A stretch of DNA of 33,006 bases from Zoogloea sp. (GTDB lineage: Bacteria; Pseudomonadota; Gammaproteobacteria; Burkholderiales; Rhodocyclaceae): assembly GCA_023150095.1 (NCBI GenBank), contig JAKLLO010000067.1, positions 1 through 33,006 of the forward strand. Reading direction: 5' to 3'. Below are positions 15,763 through 28,482 of the stretch, piece by piece. The notes below the pieces were generated by a model, which worked only from the letters and a program-made list of their open reading frames with translations, had not been told where the DNA came from and did not search any database. How positions within the stretch are numbered: position 1 is the stretch's first letter; each line of letters opens with the position of its first letter. A program made the translations under genes and the position numbers.

Positions 15763-16755
15763 ATGGCAAAAGCCCCCGTTCGTGTCGCAGTCACCGGCGC
15801 CGCCGGCCAGATCGGTTACAGCCTCCTGTTCCGCATCGCCAGTGGCGAAATGCTGGGCAAGGATCAGCCCGTCATCCTCCAGTTGCTCGACCTCCCGCAA
15901 GCCCAGAAGGCTGTCAAGGGCGTCATGATGGAACTGGAAGACTGTGCCTTCCCGCTGCTGGCCGGCATGATTGCCACCGACGACCCCAATGTCGCCTTCA
16001 AGGATGCTCAGGTCTGCCTGCTGGTCGGCGCCCGTCCGCGCGGCCCCGGCATGGAGCGTAAGGACCTGCTGACCGAAAACGCCAAGATCTTCACCGTTCA
16101 GGGCGCCGCCATCGGCCAGTTCGCCGACCCGAACGTCAAGGTGCTGGTTGTGGGCAACCCCTGCAACACCAACGCCTACATCGCCAAGGAAATCGCCGTC
16201 AAGTACGGCCGCGTCAATGCCAAGAACTTCACCGGCATGCTGCGTCTGGACCACAACCGCGCCCTGTCCCAACTGGCGACCAAGGCCGGCCGTGACGTTT
16301 CCAGCCTGAAGAACCTGGTCGTCTGGGGCAACCACTCCCCCACGATGTACGCCGACTACCGCGCTGTCACCTCCAACGGCGACAACGTCAAGGGTCTGAT
16401 CAACGACGACGCCTGGAACCGCGACGTGTTCCTGCCGACCGTCGGCAAGCGCGGCGCCGCGATCATCGAAGCGCGCGGCCTGTCCTCCGCTGCCTCGGCC
16501 GCCAACGCCGCCATCGACCACATCCGTGACTGGGTGCTCGGCTCCAACGGCGAATGGGTCACCATGGGCATCCCGTCCGACGGTTCCTACGGCATCCCCG
16601 AAGGCATCATCTACGGCTTCCCGGTCACCACCGAAAACGGCGAATACAAGATTGTCCAGGGCCTGGAAATCGACGAGTTCTCCCGTGAGCGCATGACCCA
16701 CACGCTGAACGAGCTGCTCGAAGAGCGTGACGGCGTGAAGGATCTGCTGGCCTGA
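15763..16755 (+). CDS. mdh: Malate dehydrogenase (NAD)
   Basis: 330 residues. Interconverts malate and oxaloacetate in the TCA cycle. The NAD-binding motif [12 protein letters not shown] (11-22), substrate loop [16 protein letters not shown], catalytic pair D163 (RLDHNR) and H191 ([12 protein letters not shown]) are intact. It belongs to the longer cytosolic-type MDH group (about 328 residues) common in betaproteobacteria. AGAGGGAG lies about 8 nt before the ATG. It is monocistronic: own promoter upstream, and a strong intrinsic terminator 24 nt after the stop. It is divergent from gntR-sdhCDABE-gltA, and the shared intergenic region implies common control. Confidence 0.98.
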   Translation: MAKAPVRVAVTGAAGQIGYSLLFRIASGEMLGKDQPVILQLLDLPQAQKAVKGVMMELEDCAFPLLAGMIATDDPNVAFKDAQVCLLVGARPRGPGMERKDLLTENAKIFTVQGAAIGQFADPNVKVLVVGNPCNTNAYIAKEIAVKYGRVNAKNFTGMLRLDHNRALSQLATKAGRDVSSLKNLVVWGNHSPTMYADYRAVTSNGDNVKGLINDDAWNRDVFLPTVGKRGAAIIEARGLSSAASAANAAIDHIRDWVLGSNGEWVTMGIPSDGSYGIPEGIIYGFPVTTENGEYKIVQGLEIDEFSRERMTHTLNELLEERDGVKDLLA

Positions 16756-16778
16756 TCGCCGCAGTTCTCAGCCGGTCG

Positions 16779-16810
16779 AAACGCGGGGGCAGAAATGCTC
16801 CCGCGTTTTT
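16779..16810 (+). terminator. Intrinsic terminator of mdh
   Basis: AAACGCGGGGGCA (16779-16791) pairs over 13 bp (one G-U) with 16796-16808 around a GAAA tetraloop. The 3' arm ends in a run of five T (16806-16810). Confidence 0.92.
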
Positions 16811-16868
16811 CGTTCACGCCGTTTTTTGCTACCCTCCTCCGCCTGCCAGATCACTTCGAGTATCCGCC

Positions 16869-17858
16869 ATGTCCGCCTTGCCGCATCCCGACCACGTGCT
16901 CTTCCAGGGCGAAAAGCCCTTCCCCATCCTCCCAGCCGTCGACCATTACGCTGGCAGTGAGAAGCTGATGCGCAAGGCCCTGAGCCTTCAGCATGAGCTC
17001 GGGCCGGTGTTCGACATCACCTGCGACTGCGAGGATGGCGCCCACGCCGGCGCCGAGGCAGAGCACGCGGCGATGGCGGCGGAACTCGTCATGTCCGGTG
17101 ACAACCGCTTCGGCCGCGTAGGCGCCCGCATCCACGACATCACCCACCCGCACTGGGAACAGGACGTGGAGATCCTGGTCGGCCAGGCCGGCGAACGCCT
17201 CGCCTTCCTGACCATCCCCAAGCCCCGCAGCGTCGCCGATGCCGCCCGCCAGATCGAGGCGATCCGCAATGCTGAAGAGCGTCACGGCATCAAGCGGGAG
17301 ATTCCCGTTCATGTACTCATCGAGACCCACGGCGCGCTGCGCGACGCCTGGGAAATCGCTGCGCTGGATCGCGTGGAATCCCTCGATTTCGGCCTGATGG
17401 ATTTCGTCAGCGGACACCACGGCGCGATTCCCGGCGCAGCGATGCGCAGCCCGGGCCAGTTCGAACACCCGCTCATCATCCGCGCCAAGTGCGACATCGC
17501 CGCCGCCGCTCTCGCCAATGGCGTGGTTCCGTCCCACAACGTCACCACCGAACTCAAGGATCTGGCCTACATCCGCCGCGACGCCGAGCGCGCCCGCAAG
17601 GAATTCGGTTATCTGCGCATGTGGAGCATCCACCCAAACCAGATCGTCCCGATCGTCGAGGCGATGCGCCCCGACTTCACCGAAGTCGAAGAAGCGGCCA
17701 ACATCCTCATTGCCGCCCAGGACAAGCACTGGGGACCGATCCAGCACGCCGGCAAGCTCCATGATCGCGCGTCCTATCGCTATTACTGGGAGCTCCTCAA
17801 ACGCGCCCGCAGCACCGGGATGGAGATTCCCGCAGAAGCGTCGAAGCGATTCTTCTGA
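16869..17858 (+). CDS. HpcH/HpaI-type CoA ester lyase (CitE / malyl-CoA lyase-like)
   Basis: 329 residues, TIM-barrel of the citrate lyase beta/malyl-CoA lyase superfamily, which cleaves or hydrolyses 3-hydroxyacyl-CoA esters such as (S)-malyl-CoA, beta-methylmalyl-CoA or citramalyl-CoA using Mg2+. Visible signatures are ITCDCEDGAHAG (D53, E55, D56), a lysine/arginine strand TIPKPRS, IETHGAL (E152, likely metal ligand) and GLMDFVSGHHG. No citrate lyase alpha or gamma genes (citF, citD) are nearby, so a stand-alone lyase or thioesterase is more likely than a citrate lyase subunit. It follows mdh but is separated by a terminator. Its own Shine-Dalgarno is weak. Substrate cannot be decided from sequence. 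Confidence 0.85.
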   Translation: MSALPHPDHVLFQGEKPFPILPAVDHYAGSEKLMRKALSLQHELGPVFDITCDCEDGAHAGAEAEHAAMAAELVMSGDNRFGRVGARIHDITHPHWEQDVEILVGQAGERLAFLTIPKPRSVADAARQIEAIRNAEERHGIKREIPVHVLIETHGALRDAWEIAALDRVESLDFGLMDFVSGHHGAIPGAAMRSPGQFEHPLIIRAKCDIAAAALANGVVPSHNVTTELKDLAYIRRDAERARKEFGYLRMWSIHPNQIVPIVEAMRPDFTEVEEAANILIAAQDKHWGPIQHAGKLHDRASYRYYWELLKRARSTGMEIPAEASKRFF

Positions 17859-17895
17859 CAATAAAAAACCCGGCAGAGCGCCGGGTTTTTTATTG
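17859..17895. terminator. Bidirectional intrinsic terminator
   Basis: A perfect 16-bp stem: the left arm 17859-17874 (CAATAAAAAACCCGGC) pairs with 17880-17895 around the loop AGAGC. A-run on one side and T-run on the other give a U-tract in both directions, serving the CoA lyase gene (plus) and the convergent flavoprotein gene (minus), whose stops are 50 bp apart. Confidence 0.95.
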
Positions 17896-17908
17896 TGCAA
17901 ACAGACGA

Positions 17909-19153
17909 TCAATCCGGCAGCGCGATCTTGTTGTCGGTGCTGAACTGATAGTCGTTGAAGACGTGCTCGGCCGAGAGGATCTGGTAGCTGCCGTCTTCCG
18001 CCTTGCGGGTGGTGTCCTTCAGGCGATAGGTGTAGTGCCCGCAAGTCCAGCAGTCGAAGTTGCGCATGTGGGTGCACAGACAGGTCTTGTCCATCACCGA
18101 CACCCGCTTGGCGCCCGGATGCGCCGCCACTTCGCGGTTGTAGGCCTGGATGTAGGCGCAGCTGCCGTTGGCGTCGAGCAGATAGCCGTAAGCCTCGCAG
18201 TTCGGGCGGATGCCGGAGCCGATGGCCGGGCTGTTGGTGAGCATCCGCATCGGATAGCCGGTCGGCGACACCTGATTCACGACGATGTTTTCTTCGCTGG
18301 CGCGGAAGTATTCCTGCTGAACCTTCTCGGGCAGACCGCATTCGGCGGTGACGGTGAAACGGGTCGCCACCTGAACCGCCGCAGCGCCGTTCTCGAGGAA
18401 GGACACCGCATCGCTGCCGGTGAAGATGCCGCCCGCCGGGATCAGCGGAATGTCGAGCTTCTCGGCGACCAGCCAGGCGTGGATCTCGGCGACGATGGTG
18501 GCCAGATCGTACTGCGCCCAGTCCATGCCGAAACCCAGGTGACCACCGGCAAGCGGGCCTTCGACCACCACGTAGTCGGGGAGGCGGTTGGTGCGCGCGC
18601 TCTTGCGCAGGAAAAGCTGGAGTGCCCGCAGGGACGACACAATGATGCCGAGCTTGGCATCACGGAAACGGGGGTGATCCTCGATCAGCGCGAACGAACC
18701 CAGGTGCAGGCCGGCAGCCAGCGTGATGCCATCGACGCCGGCATCCAGCGCAGTGGCCAGACGCACCCGGAGGGTTTCCTTCGGGGCGTTCATCGTGAGC
18801 TTTTCCATGCAGTTCACGAAGATCATGCCCGGGCCACGCTTGGCCTCCATCGTCTTGCCCACATGCAGACGGGTCGCCTCGGCCAGCTGGCCAAGATCGA
18901 ACTGGACGACCGACTTGTCGGGGTTCTCGACGTTGTACTTGTAGAGCTTGAGCTTTTCCTTGACGTACTTGGTGTTGAATCGGCGATCGGCTACCGTCTT
19001 GACCATCGCATCCGAGATGTGACCTATTCCGCCCAACCGAGCCACTTCCAACGCCAGGTCAGCCGTGGAGATATCCACCCCCATCCCGCCAACCACGATG
19101 GGCACAAGCTCCTGCTTGCCAAAGCGCAGACGGAAATCATCAACTCGTTTCAT
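17909..19153 (-). CDS. Nitronate monooxygenase-like FMN protein with Cys-rich C-terminus
   Basis: 414 residues, TIM-barrel flavoprotein of the 2-nitropropane dioxygenase/nitronate monooxygenase family; related enzymes include enoyl-ACP reductase FabK and PfaD-like proteins. Seen: N-terminal PIVVGGMGVDIS, central GGHLGFG (H205, position of the catalytic histidine), and FMN-phosphate loop IPAGGIFTGSDAVSFLENGAAAVQVATRF. The C-terminal about 100 residues are unusual, with six cysteines: C319, C332, C358, C360, C368 and C371, the last four as CLC and CWTC, suggesting a metal or Fe-S site. The start at 19153 is preceded by GGAAGGAG; an ATG at 19186 lacks support. Convergent with the CoA lyase gene. 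True substrate unknown. Confidence 0.85.
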   Translation of the reverse strand: MKRVDDFRLRFGKQELVPIVVGGMGVDISTADLALEVARLGGIGHISDAMVKTVADRRFNTKYVKEKLKLYKYNVENPDKSVVQFDLGQLAEATRLHVGKTMEAKRGPGMIFVNCMEKLTMNAPKETLRVRLATALDAGVDGITLAAGLHLGSFALIEDHPRFRDAKLGIIVSSLRALQLFLRKSARTNRLPDYVVVEGPLAGGHLGFGMDWAQYDLATIVAEIHAWLVAEKLDIPLIPAGGIFTGSDAVSFLENGAAAVQVATRFTVTAECGLPEKVQQEYFRASEENIVVNQVSPTGYPMRMLTNSPAIGSGIRPNCEAYGYLLDANGSCAYIQAYNREVAAHPGAKRVSVMDKTCLCTHMRNFDCWTCGHYTYRLKDTTRKAEDGSYQILSAEHVFNDYQFSTDNKIALPD

Positions 19154-19415
19154 GAAACTCCTTCCCAGACAGACCTGCCGCATCAAGACGAGCGACAGGC
19201 GAAATATGTAGCCGAATGCATCATTATCCCACCGAGCGCCCCCCCTTGAGGCCGTTTAGATCAAGGAAAATTCAATCTGCGCGCCAAAACCGACTGCCGC
19301 CCGCTTCAGACCGACAGGCGGCGCGACAGGCGGGGGCAAAATTTGTTACCTTCAGGTGTGCGGCAAAAGTCACGTAGTCCGCTAAAATCACGGCTCCTTA
19401 GCCAACCACTATCAG
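19154..19415. other. Intergenic region between divergent flavoprotein and cyclase genes
   Basis: 262 bp without a gene. It holds a 9-bp direct repeat GACAGGCGG (19313-19321 and 19325-19333, period 12) and a TAAAAT hexamer (19383-19388) that could be a -10 element for the cyclase gene, though no good -35 is present. Promoters for both divergent genes must lie here, but I cannot place them with confidence. Confidence 0.4.
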
Positions 19416-20312
19416 ATGTCGGACTCTTCTCACCCCGCCAAGGAATGCGCTGTCCTGTTTGCCGATCTCGTGGGCAGCACGCAGCTATATCAGCGCGTGG
19501 GTGACACTTCGGCGTTCGAGGTTGTGGACCGCAGCATCCGCGCCATGCGGATCGCCGTCGAAACCAAGCGTGGGCGCGTCGTCAAGCACACCGGCGACGG
19601 GCTGATGGCGGTGTTCAGCGATGCCGACAGCGCCGCTGACGCAACCCTTGCCATCCACCAGACACTGAAAGAACTCCCAAGCACCGGCGAGCAGCAACGG
19701 CTAGCGGTTCGCATCGGCTTCCATTTCGGGGCTGTGGTTGCCAGCGGCACGGATGTTTTCGGCGACACCGTGAATTTCGCCGCTCGCTTGGCCGAGCTCG
19801 CATCACCGGGCAAGGCCATCACCTCGAGCGAGACCGCCCGTCGGCTGGGGCCGGAATGGCGTTCGGTGCTGCACGCCCTGCCTCCAAGGGTGATTCGCGG
19901 CGTGACCCGCCCGGTCGAGCTCTTTGAACTGATGTGCGAAGCCGTGGGTGAGCTCACCATCGTCCAGAGCGACCACTTCCTGCTCGACACCGAGCCCGAG
20001 CTGCGCCTCTATCTGGACTCCACTTCGCTGGTCCTCAATTCGACGCGACCAAGCGCGCGCATCGGACGAGACCCCGCGGCAGACCTCGTGGTGGGCGACA
20101 CCCAATCGTCGAGGCGCCACGCCGAAGTCGAACTCCGCGGCGACAAGTTCGTGCTCATCGATCGCAGCAGCAACGGCACCTTCGTGCAGATCGAAGGCGA
20201 ACGGGAATTCCTGCTGTCTCGCGAGGAAGTCGTGCTGCGGGGCCGCGGCCAGTTTGCCCTCGGCCGCAGCTGCTCCAGCAGTCCCCACGTGGTCAGTTTC
20301 GTCTGCATCTAG
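19416..20312 (+). CDS. Class III adenylate/guanylate cyclase with FHA domain
   Basis: 298 residues, no transmembrane segment, so cytoplasmic. Cyclase catalytic domain about 8-175: AVLFADLVGSTQLYQ (metal aspartate D17), KHTGDGLMAVF (second metal aspartate D61), GDTVNFAARL (D118, N120, R124, transition-state region). FHA domain about 195-298: ARIGRD, SSRRHAEVEL (S231 to H235) and SSNGTFVQIEG (N253-G254-T255), the residues that bind phosphothreonine. The pairing implies cyclic nucleotide synthesis controlled by, or docked to, a Ser/Thr-phosphorylated partner. No kinase or phosphatase gene is in the window. Monocistronic, convergent with the esterase gene. ATP versus GTP preference is not certain from sequence. 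Confidence 0.9.
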   Translation: MSDSSHPAKECAVLFADLVGSTQLYQRVGDTSAFEVVDRSIRAMRIAVETKRGRVVKHTGDGLMAVFSDADSAADATLAIHQTLKELPSTGEQQRLAVRIGFHFGAVVASGTDVFGDTVNFAARLAELASPGKAITSSETARRLGPEWRSVLHALPPRVIRGVTRPVELFELMCEAVGELTIVQSDHFLLDTEPELRLYLDSTSLVLNSTRPSARIGRDPAADLVVGDTQSSRRHAEVELRGDKFVLIDRSSNGTFVQIEGEREFLLSREEVVLRGRGQFALGRSCSSSPHVVSFVCI

Positions 20313-20348
20313 GCTGACGCAGTCCGGGCAAGCAGCCCAGCCGAAACA

Positions 20349-23680
<3,332 letters not shown>

Positions 23681-23691
23681 GCCCCGCAGCG

Positions 23692-23718
23692 GGCGCCGGC
23701 TTCGCCGGCCGGCGCCTT
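23692..23718 (+). terminator. GC hairpin after queA-tgt
   Basis: GGCGCCGGC (23692-23700) pairs perfectly with GCCGGCGCC (23708-23716) around a 7-nt loop, followed by only two T. A plausible weak terminator, directly before the ribF -10 element. Confidence 0.5.
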
Positions 23719-23723
23719 GCCGC

Positions 23724-23729
23724 TATAAT
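23724..23729 (+). promoter_or_regulatory. -10 element of the ribF-ileS-lspA-fkpB-ispH operon
   Basis: A perfect TATAAT lies 24 bp before the ribF ATG in otherwise GC-rich DNA. No good -35 box is present at 16-18 bp, where the 3' arm of a hairpin sits, so the promoter may depend on an activator or be weak. Confidence 0.5.
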
Positions 23730-23753
23730 CGCCCCTTTGCCCGCAATCCGCCC

Positions 23754-24686
23754 ATGCAGGTCTTCCGTGGAATCCCCGAGCGAGCCGAACACGGCTGCGT
23801 GCTGACCATCGGCAACTTCGATGGCGTGCATCGCGGCCACCAGGCGCTGCTGGCCAAGCTTTCCGCCAAGGCGCTGGCCACCGGCCTGCCCGCCGCGGTG
23901 CTGACCTTCGAGCCCCACCCGCGGGAATACTTCACCCACGAGAATCGCCCCAAACGCCTCACCTCGCTGCGCGAGAAGATCCAGCTGCTCGAGGCCCGGG
24001 GCGTAGACCGGCTCTACATCGCCCGCTTCAACAAGCGCTTCGCCGGCCTCACCGCCGAAGCCTTCATCGAAGACGTGCTGATCCAGGGCCTCGGCGTGCG
24101 CCACCTGCTGATCGGCGACGATTTCCGCTTCGGCAAGGGCCGCGTGGGCAATTTCGAGATGCTCCGCGCGGTCGGTGAAACGGTCGGCTTTACCGTCGAA
24201 GCCATGCACACCCTCGATCACGAAGGCGAGCGGGTCTCCAGCTCTGCCGTACGCGCCGCGCTGGCTGAAGGCGACATGCCCCACGCCGCCCGCCTCCTCG
24301 GCCGGCCCTACAGCATCAGCGGGCGCGTGCTGCACGGCGACAAGATCGGCCGCACCATCGGCTTTCCCACCGCCAACATCCAGCTCAAGCACCGCAGCCC
24401 GCCGCTGATGGGCATCTACACCGTCAGCGTCGAGGGCCTGGCCGACAAACCCTGGCCGGGCGTCGCCAGCGTGGGCGTTCGCCCCACCATCAACGACGCC
24501 GGCCGACCCAGCCTCGAAGTGCATCTCTTCGACTGGAACACCCAATGCTATGACGCGCACCTGCGCGTCAATTTCCTGCGCAAGCAGCGCGATGAGGAGC
24601 GCTACGACAGCCTCGACGCCCTCACCGCCCAGATCGCCCGCGACGCCGATGAAGCGCGCGCCTACTTCGCCCAGCATCCTCTCTGA
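23754..24686 (+). CDS. ribF: Bifunctional riboflavin kinase / FAD synthetase
   Basis: 310 residues. Phosphorylates riboflavin to FMN and adenylylates FMN to FAD in the cytoplasm. The N-terminal nucleotidyltransferase domain (about 1-180) shows [10 protein letters not shown] (20-29), [22 protein letters not shown] and ERVSSSAVR. The C-terminal flavokinase domain (about 185-305) shows [11 protein letters not shown] and GIYTVSV...GVRPTI. Length is typical. First gene of a string with ileS (22 bp), lspA, fkpB and ispH. Its products serve flavoproteins elsewhere in this window (SdhA, LpdA, the nitronate monooxygenase-like protein). Confidence 0.97.
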   Translation: MQVFRGIPERAEHGCVLTIGNFDGVHRGHQALLAKLSAKALATGLPAAVLTFEPHPREYFTHENRPKRLTSLREKIQLLEARGVDRLYIARFNKRFAGLTAEAFIEDVLIQGLGVRHLLIGDDFRFGKGRVGNFEMLRAVGETVGFTVEAMHTLDHEGERVSSSAVRAALAEGDMPHAARLLGRPYSISGRVLHGDKIGRTIGFPTANIQLKHRSPPLMGIYTVSVEGLADKPWPGVASVGVRPTINDAGRPSLEVHLFDWNTQCYDAHLRVNFLRKQRDEERYDSLDALTAQIARDADEARAYFAQHPL

Positions 24687-24708
24687 ATTCCACAGGCCGC
24701 ATAGAACC

Positions 24709-27513
24709 ATGTCCCAGAAGCGCAACGACCTCAACCTGCCCGACACTCCCTTCCCCATGCGGGGCGACCTCGCCAAGCGCGAGCCGGGCTGGATCGCCGA
24801 CTGGCAGCAGAAGAAGCTCTACCAGAAGATCCGCAAGGCCTCGGCCGGCCGGCCCAAGTTCGTCCTTCACGACGGCCCCCCGTACGCCAACGGCAGCATC
24901 CACATCGGTCACGCGCTCAACAAGATCCTCAAGGACATCATCGTCCGCTCCAAGACGATGGCCGGCTTCGACGCGCCCTACGTGCCGGGCTGGGATTGCC
25001 ACGGCCTGCCCATCGAACACAAGATCGAAGTCACCCACGGCAAGGGCCTGCCCGCCGACAAGGTGCGCGAACTGTGCCGCGCCTACGCCGGCGAGCAGAT
25101 TGAGAAACAGAAGAAGGATTTCATCCGCCTGGGCGTGCTCGGCGACTGGGACAATCCCTACCGCACCATGGACTTCGGCAACGAAGCCGGCGAAGTGCGC
25201 GCCCTGGCCGAGATGGTCAAGCGCGGCTGGGTGTTCAAGGGCCTGAAGCCGGTCAACTGGTGTTTCGACTGCGGCTCGGCGCTGGCTGAGGCCGAGGTCG
25301 AATACCAGGACAAGCAGAGCCCCGCCATCGACGTGGGCTTCGTGTGCGCCGAGCCCGAAAAGCTCGCCGCCGCCTTCGGCCTCTCCGCCCTGCCTGCAGG
25401 CAAGGACGCCTACGCGGTAATCTGGACCACCACGCCCTGGACGATCCCGTCCAACCAGGCCCTCAACGTGCACCCCGAGCACGAATACGCGCTGGTCGAC
25501 ACCCCCCGCGGCCTGCTGGTGCTGATGGCCGAGCTCACCGAATCCAGCCTCAAGCGCTTCGGCCTCGAAGGCACAATCGTCGCCCGCACCAACGGCGGCA
25601 AACTCGACCACATCACCTTCCGCCACCCGTTCTACGACCGCGTGTCGCCGGTCTTCGTGGCCGACTACGTGGGCCTCGACGCCGGTACCGGCATCGTCCA
25701 TTCGGCCCCGGCCTACGGCGTGGACGACTTCAACTCGTGCAAGGCCAACGGCTTCACCAACGACGATATCCTCAACCCGGTGCAGAGCAACGGCGTGTAC
25801 GCCGAATCGCTGCCCTTCTTCGGCGGCCTGCACATCTGGAAGGCCAACCCGGTCATCGTCGAAAAGCTGCAAGAAGTCGGCGCGCTGTTCTCCCACGAGA
25901 AGATCAGCCACAGCTACATGCACTGCTGGCGCCATAAAACGCCGCTGATCTACCGCGCCACCGCCCAGTGGTTCGTCGGCATGGATCTCAAGCCCAACGG
26001 CGGCCCGAGCCTGCGCGAGCTCGCCCTCGGCGGCGTGGACGCCACCCAGTTCTTCCCGTCCTGGGGCCAGGCGCGCCTGCACGCCATGATCGCCAACCGT
26101 CCCGACTGGTGCATCTCGCGCCAGCGCAACTGGGGCGTGCCGATCCCGTTCTTCCTCCACCGCGAGACCGGCGAGCTGCACCCGCGCACCGTGGAGCTGA
26201 TGGAAGAAGTCGCCAAGCGCATCGAGGTCGAAGGCATCGCCGCCTGGTTCAAGCTCGACGCCACCGAGCTCCTCGGCGACGAAGCCGCCCAGTACGACAA
26301 GATCAGCGACACCCTCGACGTGTGGTTCGACTCCGGAACCACCCACTGGCACGTGCTGCGCGGCTCCCACAACGATGGCCACGCCACCGGCCCGCGCGCC
26401 GACCTGTACCTCGAAGGCTCCGACCAACACCGCGGCTGGTTCCACTCGTCGCTGCTCACCGGCTGCGCCATCGACGGCCACCCGCCCTACAAGGCGCTGC
26501 TGACCCACGGTTTCGCCGTGGACGGCACCGGCCGCAAGATGAGCAAGTCCCTCGGCAACGTGGTCGTGCCGCAGGAAGTCACCGGCAAGCTGGGCGCCGA
26601 GATCCTGCGCCTGTGGGTTGCCTCCACCGATTACTCCGGCGAACTTTCCATCTCCAAGGAGATCCTCGACCGCGTCGTCGAGGTCTATCGCCGCCTGCGC
26701 AACACCCTGCGCTTCCTGCTCGCCAACACCGCCGACTTCAACCCTGCCACCGACATGCTGCCGGTGTCCGAGTGGCTCGAGATCGACCGCTACGCCCTGG
26801 CCCTCACCCGCAAGCTGCAGGATCAGGCCAAGGCCGACTACGAGCGCTTCGAGTTCCACCGCGTGGTGCAGGCGCTACAGAACTTCGCCTCCGAAGACCT
26901 GGGCGCGGTCTACCTCGACATCCTCAAGGACCGCCTCTACACCACCCAGGCCAACTCGAAGGCCCGCCGCGCCGCTCAGAGCGCCCTGTGGCACATTCTG
27001 CAGTCGGTCGTGAAGCTGATGGCCCCGATCCTCTCCTTCACCGCGGAGGAAATCTGGCTGCTGCTGGGCAAGGACGCCGAAGACAGCGTGATGCTGCACA
27101 CCTTCCACACCTTGCCGACCCAGGAAGGCGAGGACGCCCTGCTCGACAAATGGACGACCCTCCGCGCCATCCGCGCCGACGTGCAGAAGGAAATCGAAGC
27201 CGTACGCGCCGCCGGCCAGGTGGGCTCGTCGCTGCAGGCCGAGGTCGAGATCCGCGCCGCGGGCGGCCGCTACGACGTGCTTGCCAGCCTTGACGACGAC
27301 CTGCGCTTCGTGCTGATCTGCTCCAAGACCACGCTGGTCAAGGCCGCCGACGAAGCCGCCGAGGCCATCATCGTCACGCCGTCGGCCCACGCCAAGTGCG
27401 ACCGCTGCTGGCACTACCGCGCCGACGTGGGCCACGACGCCGCCCATCCGGAACTTTGCGGCCGCTGCACGTCCAACCTGCACGGTGCCGGCGAAGCCCG
27501 CAGCGCCGCCTGA
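24709..27513 (+). CDS. ileS: Isoleucyl-tRNA synthetase
   Basis: 934 residues, class I aminoacyl-tRNA synthetase charging tRNA-Ile. HIGH signature at 65-68 ([11 protein letters not shown]), the editing (CP1) domain in the middle ([16 protein letters not shown]), KMSKS at 610-614, anticodon-binding domain near the C-terminus, and a terminal zinc motif C897, C900, C917 and C920. The first 23 residues ([20 protein letters not shown]) are the normal bacterial N-terminus. I chose ATG 24709 because the frame's upstream extension overlaps ribF and is not conserved. All domains are complete, and its place between ribF and lspA is the classic proteobacterial order. Confidence 0.98.
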   Translation: MSQKRNDLNLPDTPFPMRGDLAKREPGWIADWQQKKLYQKIRKASAGRPKFVLHDGPPYANGSIHIGHALNKILKDIIVRSKTMAGFDAPYVPGWDCHGLPIEHKIEVTHGKGLPADKVRELCRAYAGEQIEKQKKDFIRLGVLGDWDNPYRTMDFGNEAGEVRALAEMVKRGWVFKGLKPVNWCFDCGSALAEAEVEYQDKQSPAIDVGFVCAEPEKLAAAFGLSALPAGKDAYAVIWTTTPWTIPSNQALNVHPEHEYALVDTPRGLLVLMAELTESSLKRFGLEGTIVARTNGGKLDHITFRHPFYDRVSPVFVADYVGLDAGTGIVHSAPAYGVDDFNSCKANGFTNDDILNPVQSNGVYAESLPFFGGLHIWKANPVIVEKLQEVGALFSHEKISHSYMHCWRHKTPLIYRATAQWFVGMDLKPNGGPSLRELALGGVDATQFFPSWGQARLHAMIANRPDWCISRQRNWGVPIPFFLHRETGELHPRTVELMEEVAKRIEVEGIAAWFKLDATELLGDEAAQYDKISDTLDVWFDSGTTHWHVLRGSHNDGHATGPRADLYLEGSDQHRGWFHSSLLTGCAIDGHPPYKALLTHGFAVDGTGRKMSKSLGNVVVPQEVTGKLGAEILRLWVASTDYSGELSISKEILDRVVEVYRRLRNTLRFLLANTADFNPATDMLPVSEWLEIDRYALALTRKLQDQAKADYERFEFHRVVQALQNFASEDLGAVYLDILKDRLYTTQANSKARRAAQSALWHILQSVVKLMAPILSFTAEEIWLLLGKDAEDSVMLHTFHTLPTQEGEDALLDKWTTLRAIRADVQKEIEAVRAAGQVGSSLQAEVEIRAAGGRYDVLASLDDDLRFVLICSKTTLVKAADEAAEAIIVTPSAHAKCDRCWHYRADVGHDAAHPELCGRCTSNLHGAGEARSAA

Positions 27514-27542
27514 CCTCACAACCGCAAGCTGGAGTCCCGCCC

Positions 27543-28037
27543 TTGAAACTTCGCCTCGGCAACTGGATCGGCCTTTCGGCCATCGTCGTGCTGGTGGATC
27601 AATGGACCAAACACCTCGTCCGCGGCGCGCTGCGTAACGGCGAGGTCATCCAGGTGACCGACTGGTTCGATCTGGTGCTGGCCTTCAATCCGGGCGCAGC
27701 GTTCAGCTTTCTGGCCGACCAGGCCGGCTGGCAGCGCTGGTTCTTCGTCGTCCTCGCCGCGGGGATCTGCGGCTGGCTGCTGCGCCTGCTGGCCCGGCAC
27801 CAGCACGAGTTCCTGCAACCGCTGGCCTTCTCGCTCATCATCGGCGGCGCCATCGGCAACGTCATCGACCGCTTCGTGTTCGGCGCGGTGGTCGACTTCC
27901 TGTATTTCCACGTCGGCCGCTATGGGTGGCCGGCATTCAACGTGGCAGATTCCGCCATCTGCGTGGGCGTCGCGCTGATGCTCGTCGCCCAGTACCGCGA
28001 ACACCGCCACGCCCCCGTCCAAGAGAACCTTTCATGA
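27543..28037 (+). CDS. lspA: Prolipoprotein signal peptidase (signal peptidase II)
   Basis: 164 residues, four transmembrane helices (about 8-24, 65-83, 93-112, 132-150). Inner-membrane aspartyl protease that removes signal peptides from lipid-modified prolipoproteins. Catalytic aspartates D109 (GNVIDRF) and D136 (FNVADSA), plus [10 protein letters not shown]. The start is TTG (27543), preceded by GGAG 8 nt upstream; it gives the canonical [22 protein letters not shown] beginning (first half KLRLGNWIG), and no ATG is available. Ends in a 4-bp ATGA overlap with fkpB. Confidence 0.95.
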   Translation: MKLRLGNWIGLSAIVVLVDQWTKHLVRGALRNGEVIQVTDWFDLVLAFNPGAAFSFLADQAGWQRWFFVVLAAGICGWLLRLLARHQHEFLQPLAFSLIIGGAIGNVIDRFVFGAVVDFLYFHVGRYGWPAFNVADSAICVGVALMLVAQYREHRHAPVQENLS

Positions 28038-28465
28038 CCCAGATCGTCCAGCCCGACAGCCTTGTCACCCTCCACTACCGGATCTCCCTCGACAACGGCC
28101 AGTCGCTCATCAGCACCTTCGAGACCACGCCGGCCACCATGCACCTGGGTCGTGGCGATCTGCTGCCGACCCTCGAGCGCTGCCTCGCCGGCACTGCCGT
28201 GGGCGAACACCACACCTTCATGCTGCAGCCCGACGACGCCTTCGGCGCCTATCGCGACGATCTCGTCGAGAAGGTCCGCCTCGAAGACTTCCCCGATGGC
28301 GCCGCCGTCGAGCCGCTGGTCATCATGGAATTCACCGCGCCGGACGGCACCCGCTACCCCGGCCTGATCCGCGAAGTCGGCGACACCCACGCCACCATCG
28401 ACTTCAACCACCCGCTGGCCGGCAAGGCGATCCGCTTCGAAGTCCAGATCATCGGCGTCAACTGA
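28034..28465 (+). CDS. fkpB: FKBP-type peptidyl-prolyl isomerase (SlpA/FkpB)
   Basis: 143 residues. Cytoplasmic SlyD-like prolyl isomerase/chaperone: split FKBP fold ([33 protein letters not shown], then [18 protein letters not shown] at the end) with the insert-in-flap chaperone domain in between (about 72-125). The C-terminal metal-binding tail of SlyD is absent, as expected for FkpB. Its ATG overlaps the lspA stop, so translation is coupled. ispH follows after 17 bp. The fkpB-ispH pairing is common in proteobacteria. Confidence 0.94.
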   Translation: MTQIVQPDSLVTLHYRISLDNGQSLISTFETTPATMHLGRGDLLPTLERCLAGTAVGEHHTFMLQPDDAFGAYRDDLVEKVRLEDFPDGAAVEPLVIMEFTAPDGTRYPGLIREVGDTHATIDFNHPLAGKAIRFEVQIIGVN

Positions 28466-28482
28466 GCGACACGAGGAAAGCC

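Noticed and set aside
19313-19333. 9-bp direct repeat GACAGGCGG twice as an operator
   Set aside because: Only two copies, GC-rich like the background, far from any recognisable promoter element; kept only as a note in the intergenic entry.
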